Positions 13,725 through 26,200 of a stretch of DNA of 64,000 nucleotides are shown here, piece by piece. A program made the position numbers and the translations under genes. The notes under the pieces were generated by a model that was not told where the DNA came from, did not search any database, and saw only the letters and a list, made by a program, of their open reading frames with translations. The stretch is from Sipunculus nudus. Lineage: Eukaryota; Annelida; Sipuncula; Golfingiida; Sipunculidae. The stretch is taken from NCBI GenBank assembly GCA_026874595.1, contig CM049306.1:41170019-41234018 (forward strand), given 5' to 3'. Numbering within the stretch: position 1 is the stretch's first letter; every line of letters starts with the position of its first letter.

Positions 13725-14802
13725 CAACAGGTTGTGCCCACATGGGACCCATGAGGGCATTGTCAAGTTTGTCCTGCATTGTTCCCTATGTGGGCCCATG
13801 GCGGGTACCATGTGGCATGCTCGTATTCGTTACATAAAATAAACAACAATAATATATTATTCAATCTTTGAAAAGTTATTATTTAACTGCGAAATTGTTC
13901 TACGTGACGTATATGCATGTATTTGTCTATTTAAACTCAACGCAGGATTTACTTCTGAAATAAGATTAGACCTAGGGAGACTTGTAGGTTAAGTCAGAAG
14001 GGTTCCTCCAGGCTAGCCCATGTAATACCCATACATCACGTTTTTGGATAATAAGCATATAACGTTCGTATTTACCCAGCCAAAATATCTTATAGTTTAC
14101 TTTATACATCTAGAGTAACCTACAGGGGTTACAGTAAAATATAGGAAATTAATAAGTAATTTGTGGGGTATTAGAGTCAATTTGCAATGCCTCTAGGAAA
14201 AAAAAAAACACAGCTAGGAATAGGACCCCATAGTAACATAAGGAAACTATGGTAACATGATTTATATTATAGTCAATTTTCAATACCTATAGAAAAATTT
14301 TAATTAACTGCAGGAGTCTATCGCCACATTTCGGAAACTTTAGTAACGTGGAGTATTTTTTGTCAATTTTTAAAGCATATATAGTAAAGCTATACCTATC
14401 ATTTTATATAACATAAAATAGAATATTAATAATAAAATGATAATATAAATAAAATTTTATAAAATATTAATAAAATAATTTGTTTCAAATTTATATTATT
14501 AAAATATTTTGAAAATATTCTTTTTTTTTAAATACTATTAATATTATTTTTATTATGATTATAATTTTGATTACAATAATTATTTATATTACATAATATA
14601 AATCATTATATATTGTCATTATTATATAATTGATGATTTTATAATCAGTTTTAATATTGATAACTTAATATTGTTATAATAATGATAATTATAATTAAAA
14701 TAATAATATTCGGTCAACATAATGACATCAACAAACGGTTGATTTCATTATGTTATTATGTGCCAAAGCATTAAGCCATGGTCAGGTGGGAATGTATAGG
14801 GA

Positions 14803-15190
14803 TAAGGATTATGCCTGCATTTGGAAATGAGCTCGGATCTTTTGTTGAGTGTTTGTATCTTCGGGAATGTTTTATATGATTCGGACCATTTCTTCCAGGC
14901 AGAGATTACAACTTACAATGGGGAGCATTCTAGGGGTTGCGCGCTTGAGGAACCCACCAGCTAATTGAATATGGGGTGTTTGTTTTCTTTTGGAGCCAAA
15001 TGAACTTTGAGAGTTCCGAGTCATTTTCATACTTGGGGTGGTTGAATGATTTCTTTTGGTTCCTGTAGCGCGATTTAAAATCGGTGCCGGCAAATCCGAT
15101 GTAGGATTTTCTCCGAGGTCGGGTTTGTGACGTCAGCGGCATAGATATTGCCAGCTTATAGGCATGCTCCTTCGAGGGGGCACTCTGTTT
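14803..15190 (-). pseudogene. Penelope-like element remnant: GIY-YIG endonuclease domain
   Basis: Minus-strand fragments in shifting frames give, in order: ECPLEGACL (then a stop) AGNIYAADVT; KSYIGFAGTDFKSRY; SFNHPKYENDSELSKFIW; YSISWWV; CNLCLEEMV; TLNKRSELISKCRH. This order (CPL-x3-C, Y-x-G, FK-x-R, ELSK-x-IW, C-x-LCL-x-E, LN-x-R-x-E...CRH) is that of the C-terminal GIY-YIG nuclease of Penelope-like retroelements. At least two frameshifts and one stop; no reverse transcriptase was found alongside. Inactive. Confidence 0.8.
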
Positions 15191-15394
15191 TTTTTTCAGT
15201 AGTTGCATCCGCTGAGCTGTGTTTTGTTCGGTCCACTCAAGAGCTTGATGTTATGCCTCATTATTATAGTTTGTATGCTGGGCATGGTGCTGTAACTGAC
15301 TTAGACCGAGTTCTAGTTGAATATTTTGCGAAGTATGTGGTTGGTAGCACTCATGTACTGCTAGTCAATGTGTATATTAGCCGTGACAACCTGA

Positions 15395-15880
15395 CTCAGT
15401 AGTCAATGACAATTGGGCTGATAGGCCTACTAAAGTCGTGATACAAGAATTATCGAGGAATGCATATCGCTGTGGATCTAAAATCATGTTGCATTCATAT
15501 TGTGGTAAACAGTCCATAATCTTAACATGATTATACGAATAATGGACCAACACAAGAGAATACATGTGAACTCACAACCCAAACTGAAACCCGTCTCTAT
15601 GGTAACGAGTCATTTCCTGTATCGCGTACTCGTCGGCTGCGTCCAGTAACCCGTGCGAGCCAGGCACGTTGTATTCATGCGTTCAGAAATTCAACAAACA
15701 TGCGGAGGGATTTACCAATATGCTGAGTTAAAACGGATTTTTTCTTGCCTTATGGTTGGTGTTGTTAGAAAGTACACTAATACAAATTCTAACGATTAGT
15801 CTGGTTTATGTCAATTTACAGTGTATCTATAGGCCATGAGGCGTTATCTAAAATGACCAAAATATTTGCATCCTCATGGG
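15395..15880 (+). repeat. Dispersed repeat, arm 2 of the inverted pair
   Basis: Opposite-orientation copy of 9230-9690; carries an extra roughly 45-bp C/G-rich segment (GCGTACTCGTCGGCTGCGTC...) not in arm 1. No coding frame recognised in either copy. Confidence 0.75.
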
Positions 15881-15961
15881 GACTTGTAAAGCGTTCCTCA
15901 GACATAGATGTAGAGGCACACTGACATTCAGTAATTTGGTACTTTGGCCGATATGGCGCTC

Positions 15962-15964
<3 letters not shown>

Positions 15965-16005
<41 letters not shown>
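15965..16005. repeat. (TA)n microsatellite
   Basis: About 20 TA steps. Confidence 0.95.
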
Positions 16006-16007
<2 letters not shown>

Positions 16008-16180
16008 TACTCAGACACACTATTTGTTAGCCCGACTTGGTCAACATACACAATAAATAGACATTTTAACCGGGTTTCGTTTCTTTTCTTTCTTATGAAT
16101 ATATATAAGAAAAATACCTTTTTATTTGCATAACAAATTATTATAAGACAGCGTGCTAGGAGAGGCTTTGATACAGCCTT

Positions 16181-16800
16181 ATGATAGAATGTAGCTCACA
16201 GTTTAACACGTATACGTGACACTCGAGCGCCCGCCTGTGGTGACTTAGGTAATCTCGCACCTTCATATACCACTTACGCACACCATAATATTTATATATT
16301 TTATGCATAACGTGCATAATCATGTTACAGCAATGAATACATTTTGGCGGTATTGGAGGTTTTTGCAATACGTTCATGTATGAGTATCTGATTGTACAGA
16401 GATCACGTCACAAGAATGTTTGGGGGATTCCCTGACTAGGCATAAACTGCTATTTATGTTACCTTCCGTCAATACAAATTCCTGCTCTTTTTATACTTCA
16501 GGCCCGTCATATAATCCATTTTGAAACATGCCCTTTCTCCCGAAACGAAGACCTCGTTTAATGCTTATTTCGCGAAAAAGTCCAGTCCTAATATTTTGTG
16601 TTACATTGCCCAAACTTATCAATAATACCTGAGAATATTTAATGCATAAGAAACTTTTCATGAGAACATGGATATGATGCATGCGAAAAAGGAATATGCA
16701 ATGTCAACAAGCAACTGGTATTTTCATTTTGTAGCATCCCACACCGACCTTGCTTTCTAAATAAATTTTAGTGTATAATTATTTCATGTGTACATACGTT
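16181..16800 (+). repeat. Direct dispersed duplication, copy 2
   Basis: Second copy of the 13.0-kb segment, with a short insertion near 16325-16380 and loss of about 75 bp before AACAAGCAACTGGTATTTTC. Unclassified. Confidence 0.8.
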
Positions 16801-16914
16801 TATATATATATGTGGGTAAATACGTATATACTGCAAAGATTTGCTACTGCTGTCTTTTAATATTATGTTACATTCTTTGTGTATTTGCGTGGGTGTGCAG
16901 GTATGTAAGTATGT

Positions 16915-17570
16915 GTATGTATGTATGTATAAATGTATATAAGTATTTATGTATGTATGTATGTATGTCGGTATGCACTGCAGAGAATTAAGGCAGGTAA
17001 AAAAAAACATGTGTTTGTACCTTTGAACAATAAAACAAGATTAACTGAGTTCTCTGTTGAGGTTACTTTTTAATATTGATATTACTTCCTCCATGCAGGT
17101 GACCTGGACTTGTCTACTTCTCACTTACAAACACAGATATACACACAGACAGGAGCGGATTTAGAGTGGGGCGCAGGGCTGCGCACCCCTCTTTTTCAAC
17201 ATAAAGATTTCGGAAACAGAATAATATAACGTGTAAATATAACGTGAATGTATGTATGTATAAATGTATATAAGTATTTATATATGTATATATGTAGGTA
17301 TGCACTGGGGAGAATTAAGGCAAGTAAAAATACCCATGTGTTTGTACCTTTGAACAATTAAACAAGATTAAGTGAGTTCTCTGTTGAGGTTACTTTTCAA
17401 TATTGATATTACTTCCTCCATGCAGGTGACCTGTATGAACTCTGGACTTATCTACTTCTCACTTACAAACACAGATATACACACAGACAGGAGCGGATTA
17501 AGAGTGGGGCGCAGGGCTGCGCACCCCTCTTTTTCAACATAAACATTTCGGAAACAGAATAATATAACGG
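16915..17570 (+). repeat. Tandem duplication, about 330-bp unit x 2
   Basis: Both halves run (TATG)n, GGTATGCACTG, AGAATTAAGGCA, TTTGAACAATAAAACAAG-like, TTACTTCCTCCATGCAGGTG, CACACAGACAGGAGCGGATT and GCAGGGCTGCGCACCCCTC. Offsets are 327 bp at AGAATTAAGG and 338 bp at AATAATATAAC, the difference being an 11-bp indel (TATGAACTCT). Confidence 0.85.
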
Positions 17571-18026
17571 GTTTGCCTCTCGGACTAGTTCCCCCCCCCA
17601 TACCTCTGCATTGGAAGGTTATTGTTTTAGTCTACAAGCACTTGATTAAATGGGCTTTGGTGTTGAGCCGCCACCTTTTTCTAAGACTCTGTATCCGCCC
17701 CTAAGAGCTGCGCTTTAAGAATAAAATGCTCGTTTAATTATTAAAATTTGGATAGTGTAAAGTTGCAAAAATCAGGTGAACTAACCTTGAAACCGTGCAG
17801 AGCCTAGGCATCTAAACGGGTCTCGCACACCATGAACGCTGGCCTGGGTCTGCATGTGTGATATTTATTTGTATACTTTGGGATTTCCACTAGTCAGCTG
17901 TTATTGTTTGTGTATATACACACAACTAAGGCTTAAAAGGCAACTACGTGCGTTAACAAGCGTTGTAAAAACTTGGGTTGAAGTATACTTAAAGTATATG
18001 GATTTATGCACAACCCTCAAACATGA

Positions 18027-18057
<31 letters not shown>

Positions 18058-19240
18058 TTATATTTATATATATTAACAATGGTAATGGGGGGGGGGTTAA
18101 AGATGTTTTGTCACTGATATTCTTATCAATCAACACTAGTGCCCTTCTTAGTTGATATTGCACTAGCTGCTATACGTACAAGATAAAAATTTCAAGCAAT
18201 AGTCAGCAATATTTCATGCACTACTTTAAACAGCAATACAATTTTAAAGAAGAATATGTTTCAGTTTATATAATTTTGACTTGGTAACCATGTCTGCGGA
18301 ATAACAATTTGATCCTGGATATGCCACGGCTGATAAATGCATCGCCAGCAAGTTTCATGTTATTATCAAACGATTAGTTGAAAATAACGATAGGCCTTTA
18401 TCCCATTATAGGTATTGTTCATTTTTTACCTAAAGATTATAATTAAATAAACATGCAGTTATATTAAAATGGACGTCTCATTACCTTACTGCCATTCCTC
18501 CGATTTTCAAATTTAAGTTCGATTATGTATACATCTTTCATTTAATTATATCTGTAATTTAAATCTGTATATAATCTGTATATTTATTATATACACATCC
18601 ATTGATGCAAATGACCCGCATGCGCAGAAAATGCAAAGCCAATTGATTATTCTCTTGTTCATTCTGCTGGCTGTTTGCGTCATACAAAGCTGCTTTGCCA
18701 GGTCAAACATTCCATGCAGCGGGTTTGTATACAGTTTGTAGAGGTGATTTGCAAACTTTGTTGACTCTGATAAGTGGATGTGTCAATATGAAAGAAATAT
18801 ATTGGTCAGATCATAAGCCCCCTCACACGTCAGCATTGTGCAAGCGATTGGACGCGAAACAAGCTAGCTTTTCAAGACACGCGGTTAGCATGAATGTTGG
18901 AGTGTCCACGTTCCAAATATAACTTTCATGAGATTTCAGGCGATTTCTAGTTCGATTTCCCCCAAGGATTTAGAGCAAAAAAAAAAAAAAAAACTAGATG
19001 ACCTGAGGTCACGCGCTTGCCGGAAATGATGTAAAGTTAGTCAGATGAACGAGCAGTATAAAAGTGAAAGAAAATAATCCATAGTTTGTGAAGAAAGAAC
19101 CAATATTAACAAAGTTCTAAAGAAAATAAGATTTTGATATATTTTGATCACCTTGTCCTTGACCTTTGACTTATTTGAATAATAAACATAGGACTTCCAG
19201 ATATCATCATGATATATGACAAGTGTAATTTACAAAACGA
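17571..19240. other. Intergenic, no gene seen
   Basis: Contains a TA/TTTATA tract at 18026-18072 and an A run at about 18978-18994. Nothing coding was recognised. Confidence 0.55.
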
Positions 19241-20231
19241 TTCCTTCAAAACTGTCCAGTAGAATGCTACATGTGAGACGCAAGCACCTTGAAGCAGGCG
19301 AAATTGAGGACAACTGACAAACAGACAAACATACTGACAAACTGACCCAAGATTGAGACCAGTTGACTAAATCATGTGATGGAGAAACCTCAGAGGAAGA
19401 TAATAAGCTATAGTTTATGTGAATGAGGTTTATACTTTTGGAGATATGGCCAAAAAATGATATGTTGTGGAAGTTTGAGTGCACCGCCCCCTAGCGGCCT
19501 TATCTGGAAAATGAAAAATTCGTTTCGAGATTTTAGTGTAAGACATAAGATGTAATAGTTTTAAAAGGATTCTTTCAAAACTGTGGCCTGTAGAATGCTA
19601 TATGTGAGACGCAAGAACCGGCAAGCAGGCGAATTTGAGGACAACTGAGAAACAGACGGACACACAGACAAAGTGACTCAAGATTGAGACCAAATGAATA
19701 CACCAGGTTTTTGGAAAGACCCAGAGGAAGAAAATAAGCTATAGTTTATGTAAATGAGGTTTATAGTTTTGGAGATATGGCCAAAAAATGATATGTTGTG
19801 CAAGTTTGAGTGCACCGCCCCCTAGCGGCCAATTCTGGAAAAGGAAAAATCCGTTTCGAGATATTAGTGTAAGACATAAGATGTAATAGTTTTAAAAGGA
19901 TACTTTCAAAACTGTGAGCTTTAGAATGCTATATGTGAGACGCCATAACCGGTAAGCAGGCGAGTTTGATGAAAACTGAGAAACAGACGGACACACTGAC
20001 AAAGTGACTCAAGATTGAGTCAAAATGACTCCACCAGGATTTAGAAAAGACTCAGAGGAAGAAAATAAGCTATAGTTTATGTAATGGAGGCTCACAGTTT
20101 TGGAGATATCGCCAAAACATGATATGTTGGGGAGGTTTGCATACAGCGCCACCTAGCGGCTGCATTCAAAAAATGGAAAAACTGTTTCGAGATAATAGTG
20201 GAGGACTTACGCTATGTCAGTTTCAAAAAGA
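19241..20231 (+). repeat. 331-bp tandem array, 3 units
   Basis: Unit starts at 19241, 19572 and 19901, with a partial fourth at 20232. Shared motifs: TTTCAAAACTGT, AGAATGCTATATGTGAGACG, CAAGATTGAG, AATAAGCTATAGTTTATGT, GGAGATATGGCCAAAAAATG, CCGCCCCCTAGCGGCC. Flanked by poly-A runs at about 18978 and 20798. Confidence 0.9.
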
Positions 20232-20277
20232 TTCCTGCAAAACTGTGACCTCCAGGGCAAGATTACTGGAATCTCGA

Positions 20278-20300
20278 AATATCTCGTTTGACGAGATATT
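20278..20300. repeat. Perfect 10-bp hairpin at the end of the 331-bp array
   Basis: AATATCTCGT-TTG-ACGAGATATT, directly after the array's last partial unit, followed by a further ACGAGATAT repeat. Confidence 0.8.
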
Positions 20301-20819
20301 ATACGAGATATCCCGAGACCTTAGTAAAATCTTGCAGTACTTGTTAAATGCTACCTGATGCAAAAAACTAGACCTCTCTAGCTGTAAAACTGCCAAAGTT
20401 AGAAAAATAAGGCCCCTTATTTTCGAATATCATGACTTTTTCCCAAAAATTCAGAACCATGGTTACGGCAAATTTGAGTCAGCTACACACCAGATGACTG
20501 GCCTTGGAATGACGTTTAAAATGAGCTATGTTTGAAGAAGATACGACTAATAGTGACAAAGATATGAAGAAAACACCGTTTTGAGAAGTTTTGATGACCT
20601 TGACCTTGACCTTTGACCTATATTGACCAAAAACAATAGGCTTTTTGCATTTTTGATTATCTATAACGTGTGTAAATTTGAAAGTGATTGGTGCAAAATT
20701 GAGACCTGTAGAGAGATGACAAACAAACAGACAAACAGACAGACATCCGCGACTGACCAACCAGCTTGCGAAAATCGAAGATTTCCGGCAAGCAATAAAA
20801 AAAAAAAAAAAAAACCGGA

Positions 20820-22540
20820 CGCTGGGGAATCGGTTTTCGGAGGTTCCTTGTGAAAATTATTTTGCTGTGATTTGTATATGTAAGTTATTTTAGGTATTTT
20901 GTCGCGTTTTCAAGGCGTTTAACTGCGATTACATGTGAGTGTCAAGTTTAAAACATGTACAAAAGTTTTCAACACATCTCGCCTCTGTCCATGTTCTCAC
21001 TCATTTTCTGCGTTTTCATGCGTTTGTGTGTTATTTAGAGTTTTCGGACTATATGGTTTGGTATTTTAAGACGAATTCCCTACGCCAGCAAATCGCGACC
21101 AAAACGCGAGGAAAACGCTACATTGTAAGGGCCGCGTCAGTCTGAGAACACGATATCGTACTCTTCCACCAGGGGGCGTTAATGTTGTAGTAAAAAATAG
21201 CCAAGGACTATTTTAAGCAAGGATCGTATCGTTCTGTAACTTTACATATAATGAACCGTACGTATGATCCCTAAACGGTTATGAGAGATCATGATGTTAC
21301 TTTTATAGTGTAGCTGTAGCACAAGTGTTGACATGCCACAGTAGGCCTATCTGAATAATATATTATTAATATATATAATGGATGAATTATAAGTCAAAAT
21401 ATGACAATATATATATAGATATATCTATAGAATTATAACAGTATGTATGCAAAATCATACTAGAGCTACATATATGGTGTATAGCCCTGACTGGTGTGAT
21501 CAATAAAATAACCACTTCTATTCATAGCGTATATATATATAGTTACAATGATTTTTTCAGTCTGTAACGGACTAAAAAATTTTGGAAAATGAATAATTCC
21601 TATATTACATTGTTTTTTTTACAACTTGAAGGAAAAGGGGTCATCAAAATAGGGTTAAAAACTGCCCTGACATGTCTCATTATCGTTTCTAGTCATCTCA
21701 GAAGCAGACTGCTCGTTAGTTACAGTATATGTAGGCCCCCTACCACTTCACCGTGGTTGGCATGGATAGCTTTACCGGATACTCCATTGAGTTTTCCCTT
21801 TGGATCGCCATGTGGCATTGACAGGTAATTCTAGTGCTTGTATTGGATAGAATGTCAATGCATTCTCGTTTATAGAAAATAAAATTACTATAAAAACAAG
21901 TTGCGTCGGTATATCGTATAAATGTGCGTCTGTGAAAGTTTTTTTTTTCTTTTACAACTTGAAGGACCCATAAGCTCATTGAGAAGAAGTAATATCTCAT
22001 TTTCTTCACACTAAGAGCCAATACTTTCAAACTGATCATACTGCAGTAATTTTGGTCCAAATGGAGTCTAGACATCTGTATTAACGATATAAAATGCAGG
22101 GGTTATTTGGATTTTAATGCTACACTAGATATATATGCCCAAACATCTTATCAAATGATCTGTATAGGGTAAACTAAATGCCTGTAGCGCTACTCATGCC
22201 AACCATGGTCAAAAGGTACCCATTGTAGTTAACTGCCTGTGTGTGTGTGGGGGGGGGGGGGGGGAGTTCCTCGGATGCTTGAGAGTAAAGGCCAGGATTT
22301 GTTCGCGTTCTCTAGCACAGGGGGTCAGATATGCACAAAAATACCACTCGCGTTAGACGGGAATACAATAATGTGTGTAAGCATGTTTGTTATACAAAAT
22401 GTGGAGTAACTTTATTATTTTTTATAGTGTAACACAATTTCTGTACGTAATGTTGTAATATAATTTACATATATTAACATAATTAATGGATATAAACAAT
22501 ACTAACAGCAAGAAAAAAACAAAAATAGCTTCGAGTATCT
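20820..22540. other. Intergenic, downstream of gene A
   Basis: No exon recognised. A GT/G tract lies at 22238-22264. TTTTACAACTTGAAGGA occurs twice (near 21618 and 21951), about 330 bp apart, without further similarity. Confidence 0.5.
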
Positions 22541-23014
22541 TTTATTTCTCAAAAAACGTCATACAAATAATTAAAGTATAATGTAGACTAATTGTAAATA
22601 TACAACAAATGAATTAATTTGCTTTAAATATAATTTGAAGACCTAACATTTTAACAATTGCTTACGCTAATGTATGTTTGTTTGTATGTATTTTGCGTTA
22701 AATCTGATGAGATTAGTAAACATAAGATAACACTATAAAAATGGATATGTGGAAATACGATTATCATCAACGGGGAAACCCCAGCTGCTTGTCAGCGCTC
22801 TGTAGCGTTAAAGTCTGCAAACGAAATTAAAGTTTGAAACGATTTTCATTATAAAAATGTTAATACAAGATTCAGCTAAAGCTCGAATCATATTATTATT
22901 CGTAAGATAGTTTAAATATTTCGTAATATATTTTGAATATGAAAACTTCATGAACTGTATACGTTTGGGAGTAGGAACGACAGATTTCCTATTTGTTTCC
23001 TAATTATTTTTATT
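22541..23014 (-). promoter_or_regulatory. Candidate poly(A) signals of gene A
   Basis: Two AATAAA hexamers on the minus strand (23009-23014 and 22541-22546) downstream of the gene A stop codon. Either could define the 3' end; the nearer would leave a 3' UTR of under 100 nt. Confidence 0.35.
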
Positions 23015-23071
23015 TTTGCAAATGCATGTAACCTTAATTGTCGTAATTGGTGCAATTCAAATTAAATTTTC

Positions 23072-23280
23072 CTATTTCGACCTGCACTTCCGGCAGCATG
23101 AGACGTTACTTCCGGTGTCTTTGTAGGTTGGCAAAAATGGCACGTGACGGGCGCAGCTGAGTTTCTTCAGGAGAGGTGTGACGTATGGAATGTCGTAAAC
23201 CTGCAACTCAGTATGATGCTTCCCTTCTTTCATGCCCATACTCTCCAAGAATGGTATCAAACCTCTCTCTTTGTGTGAAC
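23072..23280 (-). CDS. SLC23-like: Gene A exon 11 (C-terminal tail and stop)
   Basis: Begins with the family ERG-[LI] block (SHKERGLIPF), then VYDIPYVTPLLKKL and PFLPTYKD, and ends CCRKCRSK-stop: a Cys- and Lys-rich cytosolic tail. An AATAAA on the coding strand at 23009-23014 lies about 60 nt past the stop and another at 22541-22546 about 530 nt past it. Confidence 0.92.
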
Positions 23281-26200
23281 CTGTAAAAGTATTTGTATTT
23301 TAAGATCAGTGTTGTAGTGGAGTCCACACACTCAGAGCCCAAGTGCAAGTCCCGAGTTCAAGCCACTCGAGTCCGAGTCAGAGTACTTGAGGTTCAAGTG
23401 CACCCCCTTCGATTCCAATTCATTTAGGACTCGAGTCAAAGTCTTTATTATCAAAGTTTGCAATGCACTCGAGTCCTACATCACTGGTAAAAAACAATAT
23501 AAACTACATTTCAAGTATATTGTAATATTTAAAGAACCATGGTTGTCAGGCCCAGACACAATTATACATGGTGGCAATTTGCCCACACCTCATCCCGGAA
23601 ACAACCCGTAAAAAACAGAACCATTGTTTCTCGCTCGACGCTGTCTGTAGAAATTTATTTTAATCATGGCAAATAAAACAATGATGGCGTTGCCAGTGTA
23701 TTTTATTTCATTTATGTTAAGATGGCAGTTTAACGTTCATCTGTTTACATTAACCACTGAAAAAATACAGCATTATTTACTAGACTTTCGCAATATTTGA
23801 GAATCATACACACACCTGGTACAGTATTGTCCAGCACCAGCCCAATGAAGCCCCCAACAAACATGGCGGTACTCAGGAATACCGTGATCACCTGGTCTAA
23901 TACATCCACTCCTGGAAGAGAACAGGTTGACACAAGCCACGTATACAAAGAAGATTTAACATATATTTTAAACATTATGAAATGGCACCATCCGAGATAA
24001 TTAAGATGAGATAATTACAAAAATAAACTTATTATCAATGGGAATAAGTATAAACTATTTCTATGGGTAAACCATACTGCATGACTCTTGCATTTCAGTG
24101 GAGAATCTCCCTCTGTGCCTTGAGATGGAAACAGGATCTTTGAAAAGAGGGGATCAGTCCCCAGGCGCAGGTAAATACATGTTGTGCCTATATAATGCAA
24201 GTATAGATTTTGTAACGAAGACAAATTGTTCAGGGGAAATTCTGGACCGATCCGAGAGTCGAACCCATAACGGTGGCGCACAAGTCCTGCGTACCAACCG
24301 CTTCGCTAGCAAAGCAAGTTTCACTAGCGAGATAATTCGCTTTTTATGTCATCGCCCGTAACAATTTCCCATATTCGTTTGGCAGAAAAAGACCCCTCTG
24401 AATCCGTCGCTGGTACCACGAGTTGCGTTACTGGAATAAATCCAGTTCTCCATGAATTAAGCTATGGTGACATTTAAGAGTGTAGTCTAAGCCTACAAGA
24501 GTAACTCCACCATGCAGGTCCTTTATTAAACTCTTTTGCGCACTACATTTCATAGTTCACTAACATGGTTCACAGGTCAGCTTCAGAGCAAATACGGCCC
24601 AGACAAAGAAATTGCCTTATCTCGTAATTATATAAAATTATTAACGTATAAATTTAAATGGATTGTTCCCTGTCCGTTACTCTATAGCCACGCAAGTAAC
24701 CAAGTCAGTAAAATACTTCGCCGCCTGACATGAGCAATGTCTATATGTTCTTTAGCCAATTTTAGAAAACATGGAAGTCGGAACAACGATGCTTGTTGTA
24801 TGACATGTTTATTTTTTTATTTTTGGTGTGCAGTTTAAACACGTTGAAACATTTTCAGTCAAACCTTATCGCCTTTCTCATCCCTTCTAGACACAATTCC
24901 ATGAAAAGAATATAACAATTATTATGTTATTTAAGCTGCAAATATTCTTATGAATCACAAAATCTGTCACAAGAAATGCTGCATGTGCAAACACTCATGA
25001 AAGTTATGCCCTCTGCCAAGGAGAATTTTTGTTTTCATCCGGTTTTTTTTCAGGATTGCGCAAAACTGGACTTGGCCGATTCCCAATGCCTTTTTTTTAT
25101 AATTTTAGTGGTGTTATACGCCACCATTTTTGAATGATTGTTTAATATTTGCTATTAACGTCTCTCGAATTTCATTTCTATTCGATTTAGGACTTCGTGA
25201 CAGGGCGGTGAGATACAATTATCCTGGCGTCAACCTGGCTCGGTGTGTCCCGGGTGTAAATACCCCCTCTACGGCGTAATACCAACGAGGTATCCAGAAA
25301 GGCGCACTCGTTTGTGTTTCACCCATCTTGTGGAAGGGCTCGATACAGGCGATTTAAGACCCGGTAAAATTTGTTGTGGATCCAGGAGGCTTGTTATGTA
25401 TTCGTGTAGGTTTGCGCTCTGTTGAGTGCCATTCTGATTAGGAAGAATAGTTTCACTGATTATAAAGAGAGGTTATATCAGGGCGCGCTAAAAGTCTGTC
25501 TCATACTAATGATCTTTATAATACAAACACGAGTCTTCTATACTACTGTTTTATACCCCCATTATTTCACAAGTGTCTCATCCATTATGTGCCTATATTA
25601 AAACCTGTTATCATCGTTTTCCATTGATACAAGTATGAGCCTTCTTTCAAGTATATCCCTTATCTCAGTTCATTAAACGCCTAGTAAACATCCCGCTGGG
25701 ATAAACAGTAGGACCTTTTTTCTACTAACAACAAATACATGTTTAAATAATCCTTCATATCTGATAAGTATTAGTCGACTATAAAATATCATCTGTTCCA
25801 CTGAGGTGCCCAAAGAAATTTGGCGATCATTTTCTTAAACTTACATATCACAACACAGTATATATGAAAGCTGTGAATGGATAAAAGCCTATAATATGAA
25901 ACGATTAACTTCATGACAAAAACCAATATTTATTTTTTAAAGTTTTCGTTTCTGTGAAATCTTCTGACCAAAGCGACATGGTGTCTGTCATAGGTTGCCA
26001 GCCTAACTTTTCTATTTACATTTTTAGTATTTTTATTTTACCACACATTCAATCAGCAGTTTATAAAAGTAGTTTTTTTGAGGATGTGTTCAGTGACCTT
26101 GAACATCACCCAACGGGGTTGAGATGTTGTAAGAAATATACTGTTTCTCATATATGGATTTATTTGTATTACTCATATATTTCGCAAGTTCTGTTTTGGT

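Noticed and set aside
13633-13842. Frame with a long alternating Tyr-Ile run
   Set aside because: Translation of a (TA)n microsatellite; likewise near 4018-4215 and 15876-16133.
24247-24317. Functional tRNA gene on the minus strand
   Set aside because: The A and B boxes are good but I could not pair an acceptor stem or a credible anticodon arm, and a long SINE-like body follows.
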